Source: JAAYZH01 sp964479695 (GTDB lineage: Bacteria; Bacillota; Clostridia; Saccharofermentanales; Fastidiosipilaceae). From it: a stretch of DNA of 64,000 nucleotides. The notes under the pieces are model-generated. The model was given only the letters and a program-made list of their open reading frames with translations, did not search any database and was not told where the DNA came from. Both the position numbers and the translations under genes were made by a program. This document shows, piece by piece, positions 1-8,612 of this stretch. The stretch spans positions 56,067 to 120,066 of the forward strand of contig CAYZSO010000007.1 of NCBI GenBank assembly GCA_964479695.1, in the 5' to 3' direction. Position 1 is the first letter of the stretch; each line of letters begins with the position of its first letter.

Positions 1-533
1 AAGACCACTTTGACCTCAGAACCATCTTTGAGTGTGTACACGGCCGTGGCGGTACCCTCGCCGTTCAAGCCATATTGAGCAAGTTCTTCCGCTGTCTTCA
101 CGCCCAAATCCTCGGTCACAGCTATAGTAAGTAGGCCATTACCAAGTGAATTAACCAAGTCTTGAGATAGATCCTCTTCGCCCCCGCCTTGCAGTTGCCA
201 GGTGAGGATGGGCATAGGTGTAGGTGCAGGACTAGGCGTCACAGTCGTTCCGGTTTCGGCAGTTGTTGCAGACGGATCAGGTGTCGGCACGGGGGTAGGG
301 GTCGGGTTGACCCAGGTTGGTTCAAGTACCAGCTGGCCTTTTTCGTTGGCCAAAGCCACCCGGTTCACATCGGTTGCGTTGAATTTCACAAGTTCTGTGG
401 CGGGCGGAGGTGTGCTGGCGGTCGTTTCTCCACTTTGGGTAGGGAAGCCTCCAAGCAGCTGCCACAGCGCATAGCCTGCAATCAGCACGACCAGCAAAGC
501 CACCATGACAATAAGGGAACGAGTTTTTTTCAT
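1..533 (-). CDS. DUF4340-type ABC-exporter accessory protein (partial, 3' end outside window)
   Basis: An open frame starts at ATG 533 and runs off the window start, giving 177 codons. The protein has a short basic N-terminus, one membrane segment (about residues 6-27), then a Pro/Thr-rich linker (about 76-108) and the beginning of a beta-rich extracytoplasmic domain. Proteins of this design (DUF4340) normally close a GldG-like ABC exporter operon, and this gene begins 19 bases after the GldG-like gene stops. The function is not known precisely; it probably works outside the membrane with the exporter. The C-terminus cannot be seen, so the family call rests on the N-terminal design and the context. 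Confidence 0.75.
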   Translation of the reverse strand, partial: MKKTRSLIVMVALLVVLIAGYALWQLLGGFPTQSGETTASTPPPATELVKFNATDVNRVALANEKGQLVLEPTWVNPTPTPVPTPDPSATTAETGTTVTPSPAPTPMPILTWQLQGGGEEDLSQDLVNSLGNGLLTIAVTEDLGVKTAEELAQYGLNGEGTATAVYTLKDGSEVKVV

Positions 534-552
534 ATGTCCTTCCCCCTATCCT

Positions 553-2094
553 CTAGAGATTCTTCCGGCGGCGGTAAATGACCAGAGCCGTCACAAGCAT
601 CGCAATAGGAAGAATGACCATCAGAAAGAGACTCACAACTTGCACTTGCGTTTGACTGGACGGCAAGATGCTGTAGGTGATCACGGCCTTCGGCTGAATG
701 ATGTAGTCTTGCTTAGCATTTGCTTCCATATTGCTCATATGATAAAGAGTATAGAAAGCCAAGGGGTAGTTACCCGCAGTCTGATAGTTCAACATGATAT
801 AGTCACTGAAGGTCATCGCTGAACCGAAGACGGCGACTTTGGCCGGCTTAGTCACACTTGAACCGTCCACCCAACCGGAATTCTCCGAATACATGGCGAC
901 CGTTTGAACGGCTTGATCTTGCGTTTCATTCGCCTGGTCACCGCCGATTAAACGACTGCCTTGCGCTGAGGTTTGCAGAACAGGGTCGGTCTTAATCCAA
1001 CTGCTGGCATTATCCGCAGTTGTCACAGCACGACTGTTGATGACCACAGCGGACTGATTCGCCGCCGTTTGGGTGTAAATGGTTGAAGCAGGCATATTAG
1101 CCATGAAAGAAACCGGATCGCTGAAGAGGACCTTGTCTGCCTGGTTCTCATGAACCAGATCGTTCGTCAGACGCAAGTTGAAATTCTGCAGAAGCGCATT
1201 GAGATTCGTCAGATCCGTCGCTTGGTATTCTGCCAGGACAACCAGACTTCCGCCTTTCTTGAGAAATTCCAAATAGGTATCGACTTCCGGAGCTGAAATA
1301 TCCGCTGTAGGAGCGACCATAAGCAGCATTTCCGCATCATCGGGGATGGTCGTGGCTGTTATGGTGTTAAGATCCTTGACTAAGTAATTATTTTGCTCCA
1401 GAAGCATTTTCAGCACAGAATAGCCGTCATTTGAGGTTTGGCCCGCCTCGCCATGACCGGATGTCCAATAGACGACCGGGGTGAAATCAGCCGTGACGAA
1501 ATTGATCGCTCCGGTAATCACTTCTTCCGCGACATATCCTGTAATGTAATAATCTTGAATCTGCAGAAGATTATTGTAAGTCAGTACTTTCAGTTTCGAG
1601 TAATCGGCGTTGCTGACAACGATGTTGTTCTGGTTGATATTGTGGAGTCCATCCGGATCCAGGGTGGTCAAGATCGCCGGGTTCTGGGTGGGATTCACGT
1701 AGTCCACACTGATTTTTCCGTTACCCTTGGCAACATATTCACTGAGCAGCTTAGGGACGAAAGAGATGTCCGCTCCGTTGTATGCGGTATTAAAGGCACT
1801 TTCATCAGAGAGCACCGTGATTTTGACATCCTTGGTGTTCTCATTCAAGACTTGTTCGCTGACGCTACCCAATGTAGCCATCTTGTTAGCTGTCCAGTCG
1901 AATTGCCAGCGGTCTCCGACGACCGAATTCAAAATCACATTAATGACGATGATGATGGCAACGAAGACGACCGCGGAAAGTATGGAAGTCCTCTTCAATT
2001 GACGGCTGCGCTTATCGCGCTGCCCCTTCTCTTCAGAGCCTTTGTTCTGAGTATTTTTCTCGGTTTGCTCTATTTGCGAATTCTTCTTATTCAT
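553..2094 (-). CDS. GldG-like ABC transporter auxiliary protein
   Basis: The 513-residue protein has a highly charged cytoplasmic N-terminus of about 35 residues, a membrane helix at about 38-57, a large extracytoplasmic region and a C-terminal membrane helix at about 485-505 followed by RRRKNL. The region with the VYWTSGHGEAG stretch is typical of the ABC_transp_aux (GldG) family, which accompanies GldA/GldF-type exporters. It lies 9 bases downstream of the permease gene and is surely co-transcribed with it. In Bacteroidetes such proteins serve gliding; in Clostridia the substrate is unknown, so no gliding role is claimed. The charged N-terminus is low complexity. Confidence 0.85.
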   Translation of the reverse strand: MNKKNSQIEQTEKNTQNKGSEEKGQRDKRSRQLKRTSILSAVVFVAIIIVINVILNSVVGDRWQFDWTANKMATLGSVSEQVLNENTKDVKITVLSDESAFNTAYNGADISFVPKLLSEYVAKGNGKISVDYVNPTQNPAILTTLDPDGLHNINQNNIVVSNADYSKLKVLTYNNLLQIQDYYITGYVAEEVITGAINFVTADFTPVVYWTSGHGEAGQTSNDGYSVLKMLLEQNNYLVKDLNTITATTIPDDAEMLLMVAPTADISAPEVDTYLEFLKKGGSLVVLAEYQATDLTNLNALLQNFNLRLTNDLVHENQADKVLFSDPVSFMANMPASTIYTQTAANQSAVVINSRAVTTADNASSWIKTDPVLQTSAQGSRLIGGDQANETQDQAVQTVAMYSENSGWVDGSSVTKPAKVAVFGSAMTFSDYIMLNYQTAGNYPLAFYTLYHMSNMEANAKQDYIIQPKAVITYSILPSSQTQVQVVSLFLMVILPIAMLVTALVIYRRRKNL

Positions 2095-2103
2095 ACTGTC
2101 TCC

Positions 2104-2889
2104 TCACTTCACCCAGCGTCTCTTGTCCATAACTTGAACTGTGATGTAAAGGAAAATCACGATCATGCTGATGAAGTACACGATGGTCAAGAGATCAAAT
2201 GTCCCTTGGGAAAATCCTTGCAGACGATTGGAGGGGTTAAGCCAATTCAAGGCATTGGTCAGGGCTCCTCCCCAAGCGGCCTCTGTCGCGGCAGGAATCT
2301 TATCCAGAAAATCGATCGTATTGACGAGTGAGGTTAAGAGATTGCCGATCATCTGACTTAAGGCACTCAAAACTTCAAAGGACACGAAGATGACAAACGA
2401 GATCACGGCTGCGATGATTTGGTTCTCGGTCAGAGCCGAGGCGAAGATCCCGATTGCCAGATAAGTAAAGGCTGTCAGTAAATAGGCGATCAAGGTGCCG
2501 AGGTAGCGGATGTCAATCGTTCCGCCAAACGCCAAGGTAATGATCACGTAGAGAACATTAGCTGAGGAAACGACAAGGAACGTCAAAACCGTTCCGAAAT
2601 ATTTCCCCAGAACGATCTGCGTTGTCGAAGCCGGCGAGGTGGCCAGTAGAACTTCGGTGCCGTTTTTCTTATCTTCTGAGATTGTTCTCATGGTCATCAG
2701 GGGAATCAAAACCATGAAGAGACTCCGCATAAATGACAGCACGGAGGATGGGTCCGCATAGTTACTCAGAAGCATGGAGGAGAAATAGAGTCCTGAAATG
2801 AACGTGTAAATGGCCAGCAGCACCCAGCCCATCGGTGACTTGAAATAACTGTTGAATTCTCGCTTAGCTATTGCATATATCTGTGTCAT
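2104..2889 (-). CDS. ABC-2 type transporter permease (GldF-like)
   Basis: A 261-residue integral membrane protein with about six hydrophobic segments. It begins MTQIYAIAKREFNSYFKSPMG, a typical ABC-2 permease N-terminal amphipathic helix, and carries the EDKKNGTEVLLATSP segment that follows the second helix in this family. The start codon overlaps the stop of the ATPase gene by one base (position 2889), showing translational coupling. It should form the membrane channel with the ATPase encoded just upstream. The transported substrate cannot be read from sequence. Confidence 0.9.
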   Translation of the reverse strand: MTQIYAIAKREFNSYFKSPMGWVLLAIYTFISGLYFSSMLLSNYADPSSVLSFMRSLFMVLIPLMTMRTISEDKKNGTEVLLATSPASTTQIVLGKYFGTVLTFLVVSSANVLYVIITLAFGGTIDIRYLGTLIAYLLTAFTYLAIGIFASALTENQIIAAVISFVIFVSFEVLSALSQMIGNLLTSLVNTIDFLDKIPAATEAAWGGALTNALNWLNPSNRLQGFSQGTFDLLTIVYFISMIVIFLYITVQVMDKRRWVK

Positions 2890-3851
2890 CAGTTTTCATC
2901 CGCTTTCTCTGGCAGTTGGTAAGAACTGCTCGTGACTTTGAGGAAAATATCCTCCAGTGTGGGATTCAAGGAGCGAAGGCCGATAATCGGCATATTCTCG
3001 CGGGCAAAAGCGCGGAAGACATCCGCTCTCACATCTTGATGCTCGGCGGTTTGATATTCATAGACCAAGGCACCCTTCTCCTTACGGAGGAAGGAAACAC
3101 TCGAAACCCCGGAAACTTGTTTCAGAACAGACATCGCCCGCTCATTCTCCGTAGCGACAATCACTTCCACGCGAGAAACACCACCGATCGCCTGGCCTAA
3201 ACTATCGGCGGAGCCGCTGGCGGCGATCTTACCGTTGTTGATGATGATCACGCGGTCACATGTCGCAGACACTTCCGACAAAATATGGGAGGAAAGCAAG
3301 ATCGTATGTTTCTTACCCAATTGCCTGATCGTTTGCCTGATCTCCTTGATCTGTTTGGGGTCAAGACCCACCGTAGGTTCATCCAAGACAAGCACATCGG
3401 GGTCGCCGATCAGAGCTTGCGCAATTCCGACACGTTGCTTGTAGCCCTTGGACAAGTTGTTGATCAGACGTTTCCTCACGTCGGTAATCTTCACGAGAGC
3501 CATAATCTCGGCAAGTTTCACCGTTTGGTCTTGTTTCTTAACGCCCTTCAGATCCGCAACAAATCGCAGATACTCGAGAACGGTCATATCTTTATAAAGC
3601 GGCGGTTGCTCCGGTAAGTAGCCTATGCAGCTCCTCGCCTCTTGCGGCTGTTCTAAAATATCATAACCATTAATTTTCACTTGACCCGAGGTAGCTGAGA
3701 TAAACCCGGTCAGAATGTTCATCGTCGTACTCTTCCCCGCCCCATTAGGTCCCAGGAAGCCCAAAACTTCACCATCTTGAACCGTAAATGAAATATCATC
3801 AACGGCCTTGTTCTCGCCATAATATTTGACGAGATTTGTAATTTCAACCAT
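2889..3851 (-). CDS. ABC transporter ATP-binding protein (GldA-like)
   Basis: A 320-residue ATPase with Walker A GPNGAGKST at 34-42, Q-loop near 81, signature LSKGYKQR at 133-140, Walker B VLVLDEP at 153-159 and the H-loop histidine near 189. About 100 residues follow the nucleotide-binding domain, as is usual in ABC-2 exporter ATPases of the CcmA/GldA type. It is the first gene of the four-gene operon ATPase, permease, GldG-like, DUF4340. It hydrolyses ATP at the inner face of the membrane to power the GldF-like permease. Confidence 0.93.
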   Translation of the reverse strand: MVEITNLVKYYGENKAVDDISFTVQDGEVLGFLGPNGAGKSTTMNILTGFISATSGQVKINGYDILEQPQEARSCIGYLPEQPPLYKDMTVLEYLRFVADLKGVKKQDQTVKLAEIMALVKITDVRKRLINNLSKGYKQRVGIAQALIGDPDVLVLDEPTVGLDPKQIKEIRQTIRQLGKKHTILLSSHILSEVSATCDRVIIINNGKIAASGSADSLGQAIGGVSRVEVIVATENERAMSVLKQVSGVSSVSFLRKEKGALVYEYQTAEHQDVRADVFRAFARENMPIIGLRSLNPTLEDIFLKVTSSSYQLPEKADEN

Positions 3852-3878
3852 GCTGTCTCCTTCGAAAATCCGCTGTGA

Positions 3879-4424
3879 CTAGTTCCCCAGCCTCGTGAGC
3901 TGGTAGTGTACCTTGGCTGGATTGTGCCGTTTCAAATCACTTAGAATCCGATCATTCGGCTCAAAGGTCACCAAGTAATTTGTGCCCTTGTAATGTCCGG
4001 TGAAAAACCAGACTTTCTGATCACCTGTATTGGTCTCCAAGTGAAGCGGTTTCAGACTCTGATTGCGACTTGCCACCTTGTATTCATCAGAAGAAAGTGG
4101 TGCCAGTATTTCCATTTCTTTCGCGGGAATACTCATCATCCTCTTACGCTTGCGCCGATGGATAATCTGGTCAATATCCAGGTGGCCATTTGTGCAAATA
4201 TACTCATACTCTATATCCAGCTGTGTAATCAGGAAATAGAGACCGTACCCTGCCCCGAGCCATAAAATCCAGATAAAAAATAGGACATACTCAATAAAGA
4301 CAAGTGACAAGAAAACCACGACCAGAAAAAGAACCACGAACAATGCAATCAGAAGATAGTCTCGTGTCGTCTTATGCCTCTTAACAATTAACTCAATATA
4401 AACGTCATTCTGTGTGCCCTGCAT
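3879..4424 (-). CDS. DUF6106-like small membrane protein
   Basis: The protein starts best at ATG 4424 (MQGTQNDVYIELIVKRH); an in-frame ATG at 4448 would add eight residues. Two adjacent hydrophobic segments lie at about 24-45 and 47-66, followed by a soluble C-terminal part with KRKRMMSIPAKEMEIL and a FEPND motif. This layout resembles an uncharacterised Clostridia family often seen near ABC exporter genes. It lies 27 bases upstream of the ABC ATPase on the same strand and may be the first gene of that operon. No function can be assigned. Confidence 0.75.
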   Translation of the reverse strand: MQGTQNDVYIELIVKRHKTTRDYLLIALFVVLFLVVVFLSLVFIEYVLFFIWILWLGAGYGLYFLITQLDIEYEYICTNGHLDIDQIIHRRKRKRMMSIPAKEMEILAPLSSDEYKVASRNQSLKPLHLETNTGDQKVWFFTGHYKGTNYLVTFEPNDRILSDLKRHNPAKVHYQLTRLGN

Positions 4425-4534
4425 ATGACCTCCATTACTAGACTTCAAAACACTTCCGTTATTTTACTCTATTTTACCTTCACTTTCCGAGAAGACCTAA
4501 TTATTCCTAAATTCGTTACAAATATGTTTTCCAA

Positions 4535-4570
4535 AAATGAAAAAGGCAGCCGGTTCACCGAACCTGCTGC
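4535..4570 (-). terminator. Rho-independent terminator of groESL
   Basis: On the minus strand GGCAGC and GCTGCC, with GGTTC and GAACC inside them, form a GC-rich stem followed by CTTTTTCATTTT. It lies about 80 bases past the groEL stop codon. Confidence 0.85.
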
Positions 4571-4636
4571 CTCAACGCTCAACTCTAGGATTAACTCTCA
4601 AGAATCAACTCTAGGATAAACTCCAGAGTCAACTAG
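4571..4636. repeat. Short imperfect tandem repeat after groEL
   Basis: The unit is about CAACTCTAGGATAA and occurs three to four times with changes (caactctaggattaa, caactctaggataaa, gagtcaacta). It lies between the groEL stop codon and the terminator hairpin, so it is transcribed as part of the groEL 3' untranslated region. Confidence 0.6.
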
Positions 4637-4650
4637 TCATATTCAGGTGC

Positions 4651-6267
4651 TTAGTACATACCGCCGCCCTGTTGTGCCTGAGCCGGCTCCGGTTCAGGAA
4701 TATCAACCACACAGGCCTCAGTCGTAAGCAAGGTAGCCGTGATGGAAGCGGCGTTCTGCAGAGCCGAACGAGTAACCTTCGCCGGGTCAACAATACCTTC
4801 CTTCACCATGTCCACATATTTTTCCTCTACAACGTCATAGCCAACGCCGGCTTCCTTATTCTTCACACCTTCACAGATGACCGAACCATCCAAACCTGCG
4901 TTAATCGCAATCTGACGAACCGGTTCTTCGAGTGCGCGAATCACAATCTTCACACCGGTGCGGACATCACCTTCGGTTGTATCCAGTAAGGCGGTAACCG
5001 CAGGAATCACGTTGATATAGGTCGTTCCGCCACCTGGGACCATACCTTCTTCAACACCTGCTCTAGTTGCGGCCAAAGCATCCTCAATGCGGAATTTACG
5101 TTCCTTCATTTCCACTTCCGTTGCAGCACCAACCTTGATTACAGCAACACCGCCGGCCAGTTTCGCCAGGCGCTCCTGCAGTTTCTCACGGTCGAAGTCC
5201 GACTCGGTATTCGCAATCTGCGAGCGGATCTGGGCAACACGGCTGTCAATCTCAGCCTTCTCGCCGTAACCATCCACAATGATGGTGTTCTCCTTCGCAA
5301 CCTTGACCTGACGAGCCTTACCCAGCTGATCAAGCGTGGTTTCCTTGAGATCCAGACCCAGTTCTTCGGTGATCACCTGACCGCCGGTTAGAGTAGCGAT
5401 GTCCTGGAGCATTTCCTTACGGCGATCGCCGAAGCCCGGAGCCTTCACGGCTACGCAAGTAAAGGTGCCACGGAGCTTATTCAGGATAACTGTAGAAAGC
5501 GCTTCGCCTTCCATATCCTCAGCAATAATCAGAAGCTTCTTACCGGTCTTCACCACCTGCTCCAGCAAAGGCAAGATTTCCTGCACGGAGCTGATCTTCT
5601 TGTCAGTGATCAGGATGTAAGGTTCATCGAGAACCGCTTCCATTTTCTCAGTATCGGTAGCCATATAAGCAGAGATATAGCCGCGGTCGAATTGCATACC
5701 TTCCACAACCTCGAGTTCCGTTGTCATGGTGTTGGATTCTTCCACAGTAATCACACCATCGGAAGAAACCTTCTCAATGGCTTCAGCAATCAGCTGGCCG
5801 ACAATTTCATCATTGGCCGAAATCGACGCAACACGCGCAATATCTTTGCTCGTGGCAACCGGAACGGAAATTTCCGCAATTTTTGCAACCGCAGCGTCAA
5901 CCGCTTGTTGAATACCCTTGCGAATGAAAATCGGGTTAGCACCGGCGGCGATATTCTTGAGTCCTTCACGGAAAATGGCCTGTGCCAGAACCGTTGCAGT
6001 CGTTGTGCCGTCACCAGCAACATCATTCGTCTTAGTAGCCACTTCCTTGACGAGCTGGGCACCCATATTCTCGGTGCGGTCTTCCAGTTCAATCTCACGT
6101 GCGATGGTCACACCATCATTCGTAACGGACGGTGCACCATAGCTCTTGTCCAAAATCACGTTTCTGCCCTTCGGGCCAAGCGTAATCTTCACTGTATCAG
6201 CAAGCTTGTTCACACCGGTTTCCAGTGCCTTACGTGCATCCTCGCCATAAACTAAATCTTTTGCCAT
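4651..6267 (-). CDS. groL: Chaperonin GroEL (Hsp60)
   Basis: The 538-residue protein matches GroEL along its length: TLGPKGRNVILDK near the start, the ATP-binding DGTTT loop near 86-90, apical domain, GIVDPAKVTRSALQNA near the end and a short GGGMY tail in place of a long GGM repeat. It forms the double-ring folding chamber with GroES in the cytoplasm. It lies 32 bases downstream of groES and shares its promoter and CIRCE operator, so HrcA control and heat induction are expected. Confidence 0.99.
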   Translation of the reverse strand: MAKDLVYGEDARKALETGVNKLADTVKITLGPKGRNVILDKSYGAPSVTNDGVTIAREIELEDRTENMGAQLVKEVATKTNDVAGDGTTTATVLAQAIFREGLKNIAAGANPIFIRKGIQQAVDAAVAKIAEISVPVATSKDIARVASISANDEIVGQLIAEAIEKVSSDGVITVEESNTMTTELEVVEGMQFDRGYISAYMATDTEKMEAVLDEPYILITDKKISSVQEILPLLEQVVKTGKKLLIIAEDMEGEALSTVILNKLRGTFTCVAVKAPGFGDRRKEMLQDIATLTGGQVITEELGLDLKETTLDQLGKARQVKVAKENTIIVDGYGEKAEIDSRVAQIRSQIANTESDFDREKLQERLAKLAGGVAVIKVGAATEVEMKERKFRIEDALAATRAGVEEGMVPGGGTTYINVIPAVTALLDTTEGDVRTGVKIVIRALEEPVRQIAINAGLDGSVICEGVKNKEAGVGYDVVEEKYVDMVKEGIVDPAKVTRSALQNAASITATLLTTEACVVDIPEPEPAQAQQGGGMY

Positions 6268-6299
6268 GTATAGTATCTCCTTATTCTTCTATATCTGAG

Positions 6300-6587
6300 T
6301 TACGCCTCGACAATGGCCAAAACATCACTCTGTTTCAAAATTGTATACTCAACCTTGTCAATCGTGATCTGGGTTCCGGCATATTTGCTGATCAGAACCT
6401 TCTGACCTACCTCGAGCTCCATCTTAACTTCCTTACCCTCAACAACACCGCCGGGTCCAACTGCAACAACTTCTGCAACTTGCGGTTTCTCTTTCGCCGA
6501 GTCGGGTATGACGAGACCTCCAACGGTCTTCTCTTCATTCTCCACCATCTTGATCACAACGCGATCGCCTAAAGGTTTAATGGTCAT
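6300..6587 (-). CDS. groES: Co-chaperonin GroES (Hsp10)
   Basis: A 95-residue protein beginning MTIKPLGDRVVIK, with the mobile loop KTVGGLVIPDSAKEKP and the usual KYAGTQI segment. It caps the GroEL ring. A strong Shine-Dalgarno CAGGAGG precedes the ATG. It is the first gene of the groES-groEL operon and sits just downstream of the CIRCE element. Confidence 0.99.
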   Translation of the reverse strand: MTIKPLGDRVVIKMVENEEKTVGGLVIPDSAKEKPQVAEVVAVGPGGVVEGKEVKMELEVGQKVLISKYAGTQITIDKVEYTILKQSDVLAIVEA

Positions 6588-6611
6588 TTCGTAACCTCCT
6601 GAATTTTGAAA

Positions 6612-6638
6612 TTAGCACTCAACTCTCCCGAGTGCCAA
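6612..6638 (-). promoter_or_regulatory. CIRCE operator (HrcA binding site)
   Basis: The inverted repeat TTAGCACTC, nine bases, GAGTGCCAA matches the CIRCE consensus TTAGCACTC-N9-GAGTGCTAA with one change in the second arm. It lies 24 bases upstream of the groES start, between the promoter and the Shine-Dalgarno. HrcA is expected to repress here; hrcA itself is not in the window. Confidence 0.96.
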
Positions 6639-6646
6639 CACAAGTA

Positions 6647-6675
6647 ATGGTAGTTTATTAGTCAAATAAAGTCAA
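6647..6675 (-). promoter_or_regulatory. Vegetative promoter of groESL
   Basis: On the minus strand a -35 TTGACT (6670-6675) is followed after 17 bases by TACCAT (6647-6652), immediately upstream of the CIRCE operator. Spacing and position fit a sigma-A promoter. Confidence 0.7.
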
Positions 6676-6736
6676 CAATTTACCAAAGTATTTTTGCTTA
6701 ACAAAATTCAGACTCTTTGTGAATAAACTATGTCAT

Positions 6737-6776
6737 AAAAATAGCCGCCAAACTTGCCTAAACAAGCCAGCGGCGT
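6737..6776 (-). terminator. Rho-independent terminator after the 6.8-7.4 kb gene
   Basis: On the minus strand GCCGC TGG CTTG pairs with CAAG TTTG GCGGC (with G-U pairs in the middle) and is followed by TATTTTTATG. It separates the galE-side genes from the groES promoter. Confidence 0.65.
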
Positions 6777-6809
6777 AGAGCGTAGGATCGAATCAATTTA
6801 CCCTATACG

Positions 6810-7436
6810 TTAATTTACCGTAGTGACTTCAGCGGGCGAAGTCTCAGGGACAATTTCCGGAGTCGTCTCCGGAGTCGTCTCCGGGGTTCTGTCCGCCCAG
6901 CTGCCGATGATCTCCACGGATACACTGGCCAAAGGCGTCGTCTCCCCACTTTCCTCGCTACTTGTAGAATCCGTTTGTGAGGAAGTTTGCGGTGTACCGC
7001 CGCCACTTACGGAAGGCAGCGTCGGCCTACCTTGAATTTCGACACGAAGATCCAACTGGGTCTTAATTCCCCAGCTCAGGAGGCCAATGACAACGAGAAG
7101 CAATAGGGTGACCACTGTCTGGCTGATCACACGCTTGCGAGAGCTTCTGCGAAGAAATTCATTCGCATGAGCCTCCGTTGAGCCTCGGTCCGTTTTTGCT
7201 TGCGAAGCCTTGTGATATAAACGTTCGGAAGACCGCATTTCAGACTGTGACGGATCCATCTGTGAGCGGTATCTCCCACCTTCTGGCCTTCGCCAAGGCT
7301 GATCCTCATCATATCGTTCGCCGGTGGGAAGTTCTTCTTCCAGAGGATCGTCTTCCAGATTCCTGGGCGTTTGCTCCGGATCATTAATCTCTTCCCAATC
7401 AGCCGGCTCCCAATCGGATGGCGAATTCCGTTTCAT
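6810..7436 (-). CDS. Single-pass membrane protein with acidic N-terminus and Pro/Thr tail, unknown function
   Basis: I do not recognise the family. The 208 residues comprise an acidic, Trp-containing cytoplasmic part (WEPADWEEIND and similar), a basic stretch RRSSRKR, one membrane helix at about 103-124 and an extracytoplasmic Ser/Thr/Pro tail. The tail carries TPE repeats (TPETTPETTPEIVPETSP, about 184-203), which come from a local duplication of ccggagtcgtct in the DNA. It starts 9 bases downstream of the galE stop on the same strand and is probably co-transcribed with it. A structural envelope role is possible but not shown. Confidence 0.7.
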   Translation of the reverse strand: MKRNSPSDWEPADWEEINDPEQTPRNLEDDPLEEELPTGERYDEDQPWRRPEGGRYRSQMDPSQSEMRSSERLYHKASQAKTDRGSTEAHANEFLRRSSRKRVISQTVVTLLLLVVIGLLSWGIKTQLDLRVEIQGRPTLPSVSGGGTPQTSSQTDSTSSEESGETTPLASVSVEIIGSWADRTPETTPETTPEIVPETSPAEVTTVN

Positions 7437-7445
7437 AGGTCCCCC

Positions 7446-8459
7446 TTACTTACCGCTGTAGCCATCCGGATTTTGGCGTTGCCAATTCCAGCTGTCCGCG
7501 CACATCGTTTGGATATCATACTTGGCTGTCCAACCCAAGAGCTCCTTCGCCCTGCTTGCATCTGCATAAACTTCTGCTACGTCCCCCGGCCTTCTGTCCG
7601 TAATTTCGTAAGGGATCGTCACTCCGGAGGCACTTTCAAAAGCCTTCACAAGATCCAAGACACTGTAACCTATGCCGGTGCCGAGATTAATCGCAATGCA
7701 GCCTACATTGTTCTCACTATAGGTCAGCGCCTTGACATGTCCTTCCGCCAGATCCATCACGTGAATGTAATCTCTGACGCCGGTTCCATCCGGTGTCGGG
7801 TAGTCTCCGCCAAAAACGCTGAGTTTCGCTAGTTTACCAACCGCAACTTGGGTGATGTAAGGCATCAGGTTATTCGGGATCCCCCGCGGATTCTCGCCGA
7901 TCCTTCCGGATTTATGAGCTCCGATCGGATTGAAGTAACGTAGAAGGACAACGGAAAAATCCGGAATAGCCGCGGCAACATCACGGAGAATTTGCTCATT
8001 CATCAACTTCGTCCACCCATAGGGGCTGTTACAAGACAAGGGTAAGTCCTCCTTGAGGGGAGACACATTATCCAAACCGTAAACAGTCGCAGATGAGCTG
8101 AAAATGAAGCGAGAGCAGGAATTGTCCTTCATCACTTTCAGCAAAGAAAGTGTGGTGTTGAGATTCACATCATAATAATCAAGGGGTATTGAAACCGACT
8201 CACCCACGGCCTTGAGACCTGCAAAATGGATGACCGCCTCAATTTCATGCTCATCAAAAATCTGCTGCAAAACGGTCTCGTTGCGGACATCCGCTTCATA
8301 AAAAGGAATCTCTTGACCAATAATCGCCTCAGTCCTGGTCAGTGCTTCTCTCTCCGAATTCTGCAGATTGTCAATAACGACAGCCTCGTACCCTGCTTCG
8401 TATAGAGCAATCAATGTATGCGTACCTATGTAACCTGCACCACCTGTGACTAAAATCAT
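7446..8459 (-). CDS. galE: UDP-glucose 4-epimerase
   Basis: A 337-residue extended short-chain dehydrogenase with the NAD-binding GGAGYIGTHT at 6-15, the catalytic Tyr147 and Lys151 in YGWTK, the catalytic serine region SSSATVYG at 121-128, and the GalE hallmarks RYFNPIGAH and RDYIHVMDLAEGH. It interconverts UDP-glucose and UDP-galactose (or the N-acetyl forms) in the cytoplasm. The next gene upstream on the strand is glmM, which fits a sugar-nucleotide supply group. Confidence 0.95.
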   Translation of the reverse strand: MILVTGGAGYIGTHTLIALYEAGYEAVVIDNLQNSEREALTRTEAIIGQEIPFYEADVRNETVLQQIFDEHEIEAVIHFAGLKAVGESVSIPLDYYDVNLNTTLSLLKVMKDNSCSRFIFSSSATVYGLDNVSPLKEDLPLSCNSPYGWTKLMNEQILRDVAAAIPDFSVVLLRYFNPIGAHKSGRIGENPRGIPNNLMPYITQVAVGKLAKLSVFGGDYPTPDGTGVRDYIHVMDLAEGHVKALTYSENNVGCIAINLGTGIGYSVLDLVKAFESASGVTIPYEITDRRPGDVAEVYADASRAKELLGWTAKYDIQTMCADSWNWQRQNPDGYSGK

Positions 8460-8534
8460 ATGTACTTCTCCTTTATCCTCTAGCTTCTTACAAAAACTAT
8501 TCTACCCTCTAGATAGGCCAAGCGGCAAATTACC

Positions 8535-8575
8535 TGAACCGGGCAAATGAACCGGACAAATGAACCGGCCAAACC
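8535..8575. repeat. 13-bp tandem repeat between galE and glmM
   Basis: Units of about CAAATGAACCGGA occur two to three times (gaaccgggcaaatgaaccgg, acaaatgaaccggcc). This is one of many locally unique short repeats in the window. Confidence 0.6.
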
Positions 8576-8612
8576 AAACCTAGTTCTAAGCTGAAACCTA
8601 GTTTCGCGAGCA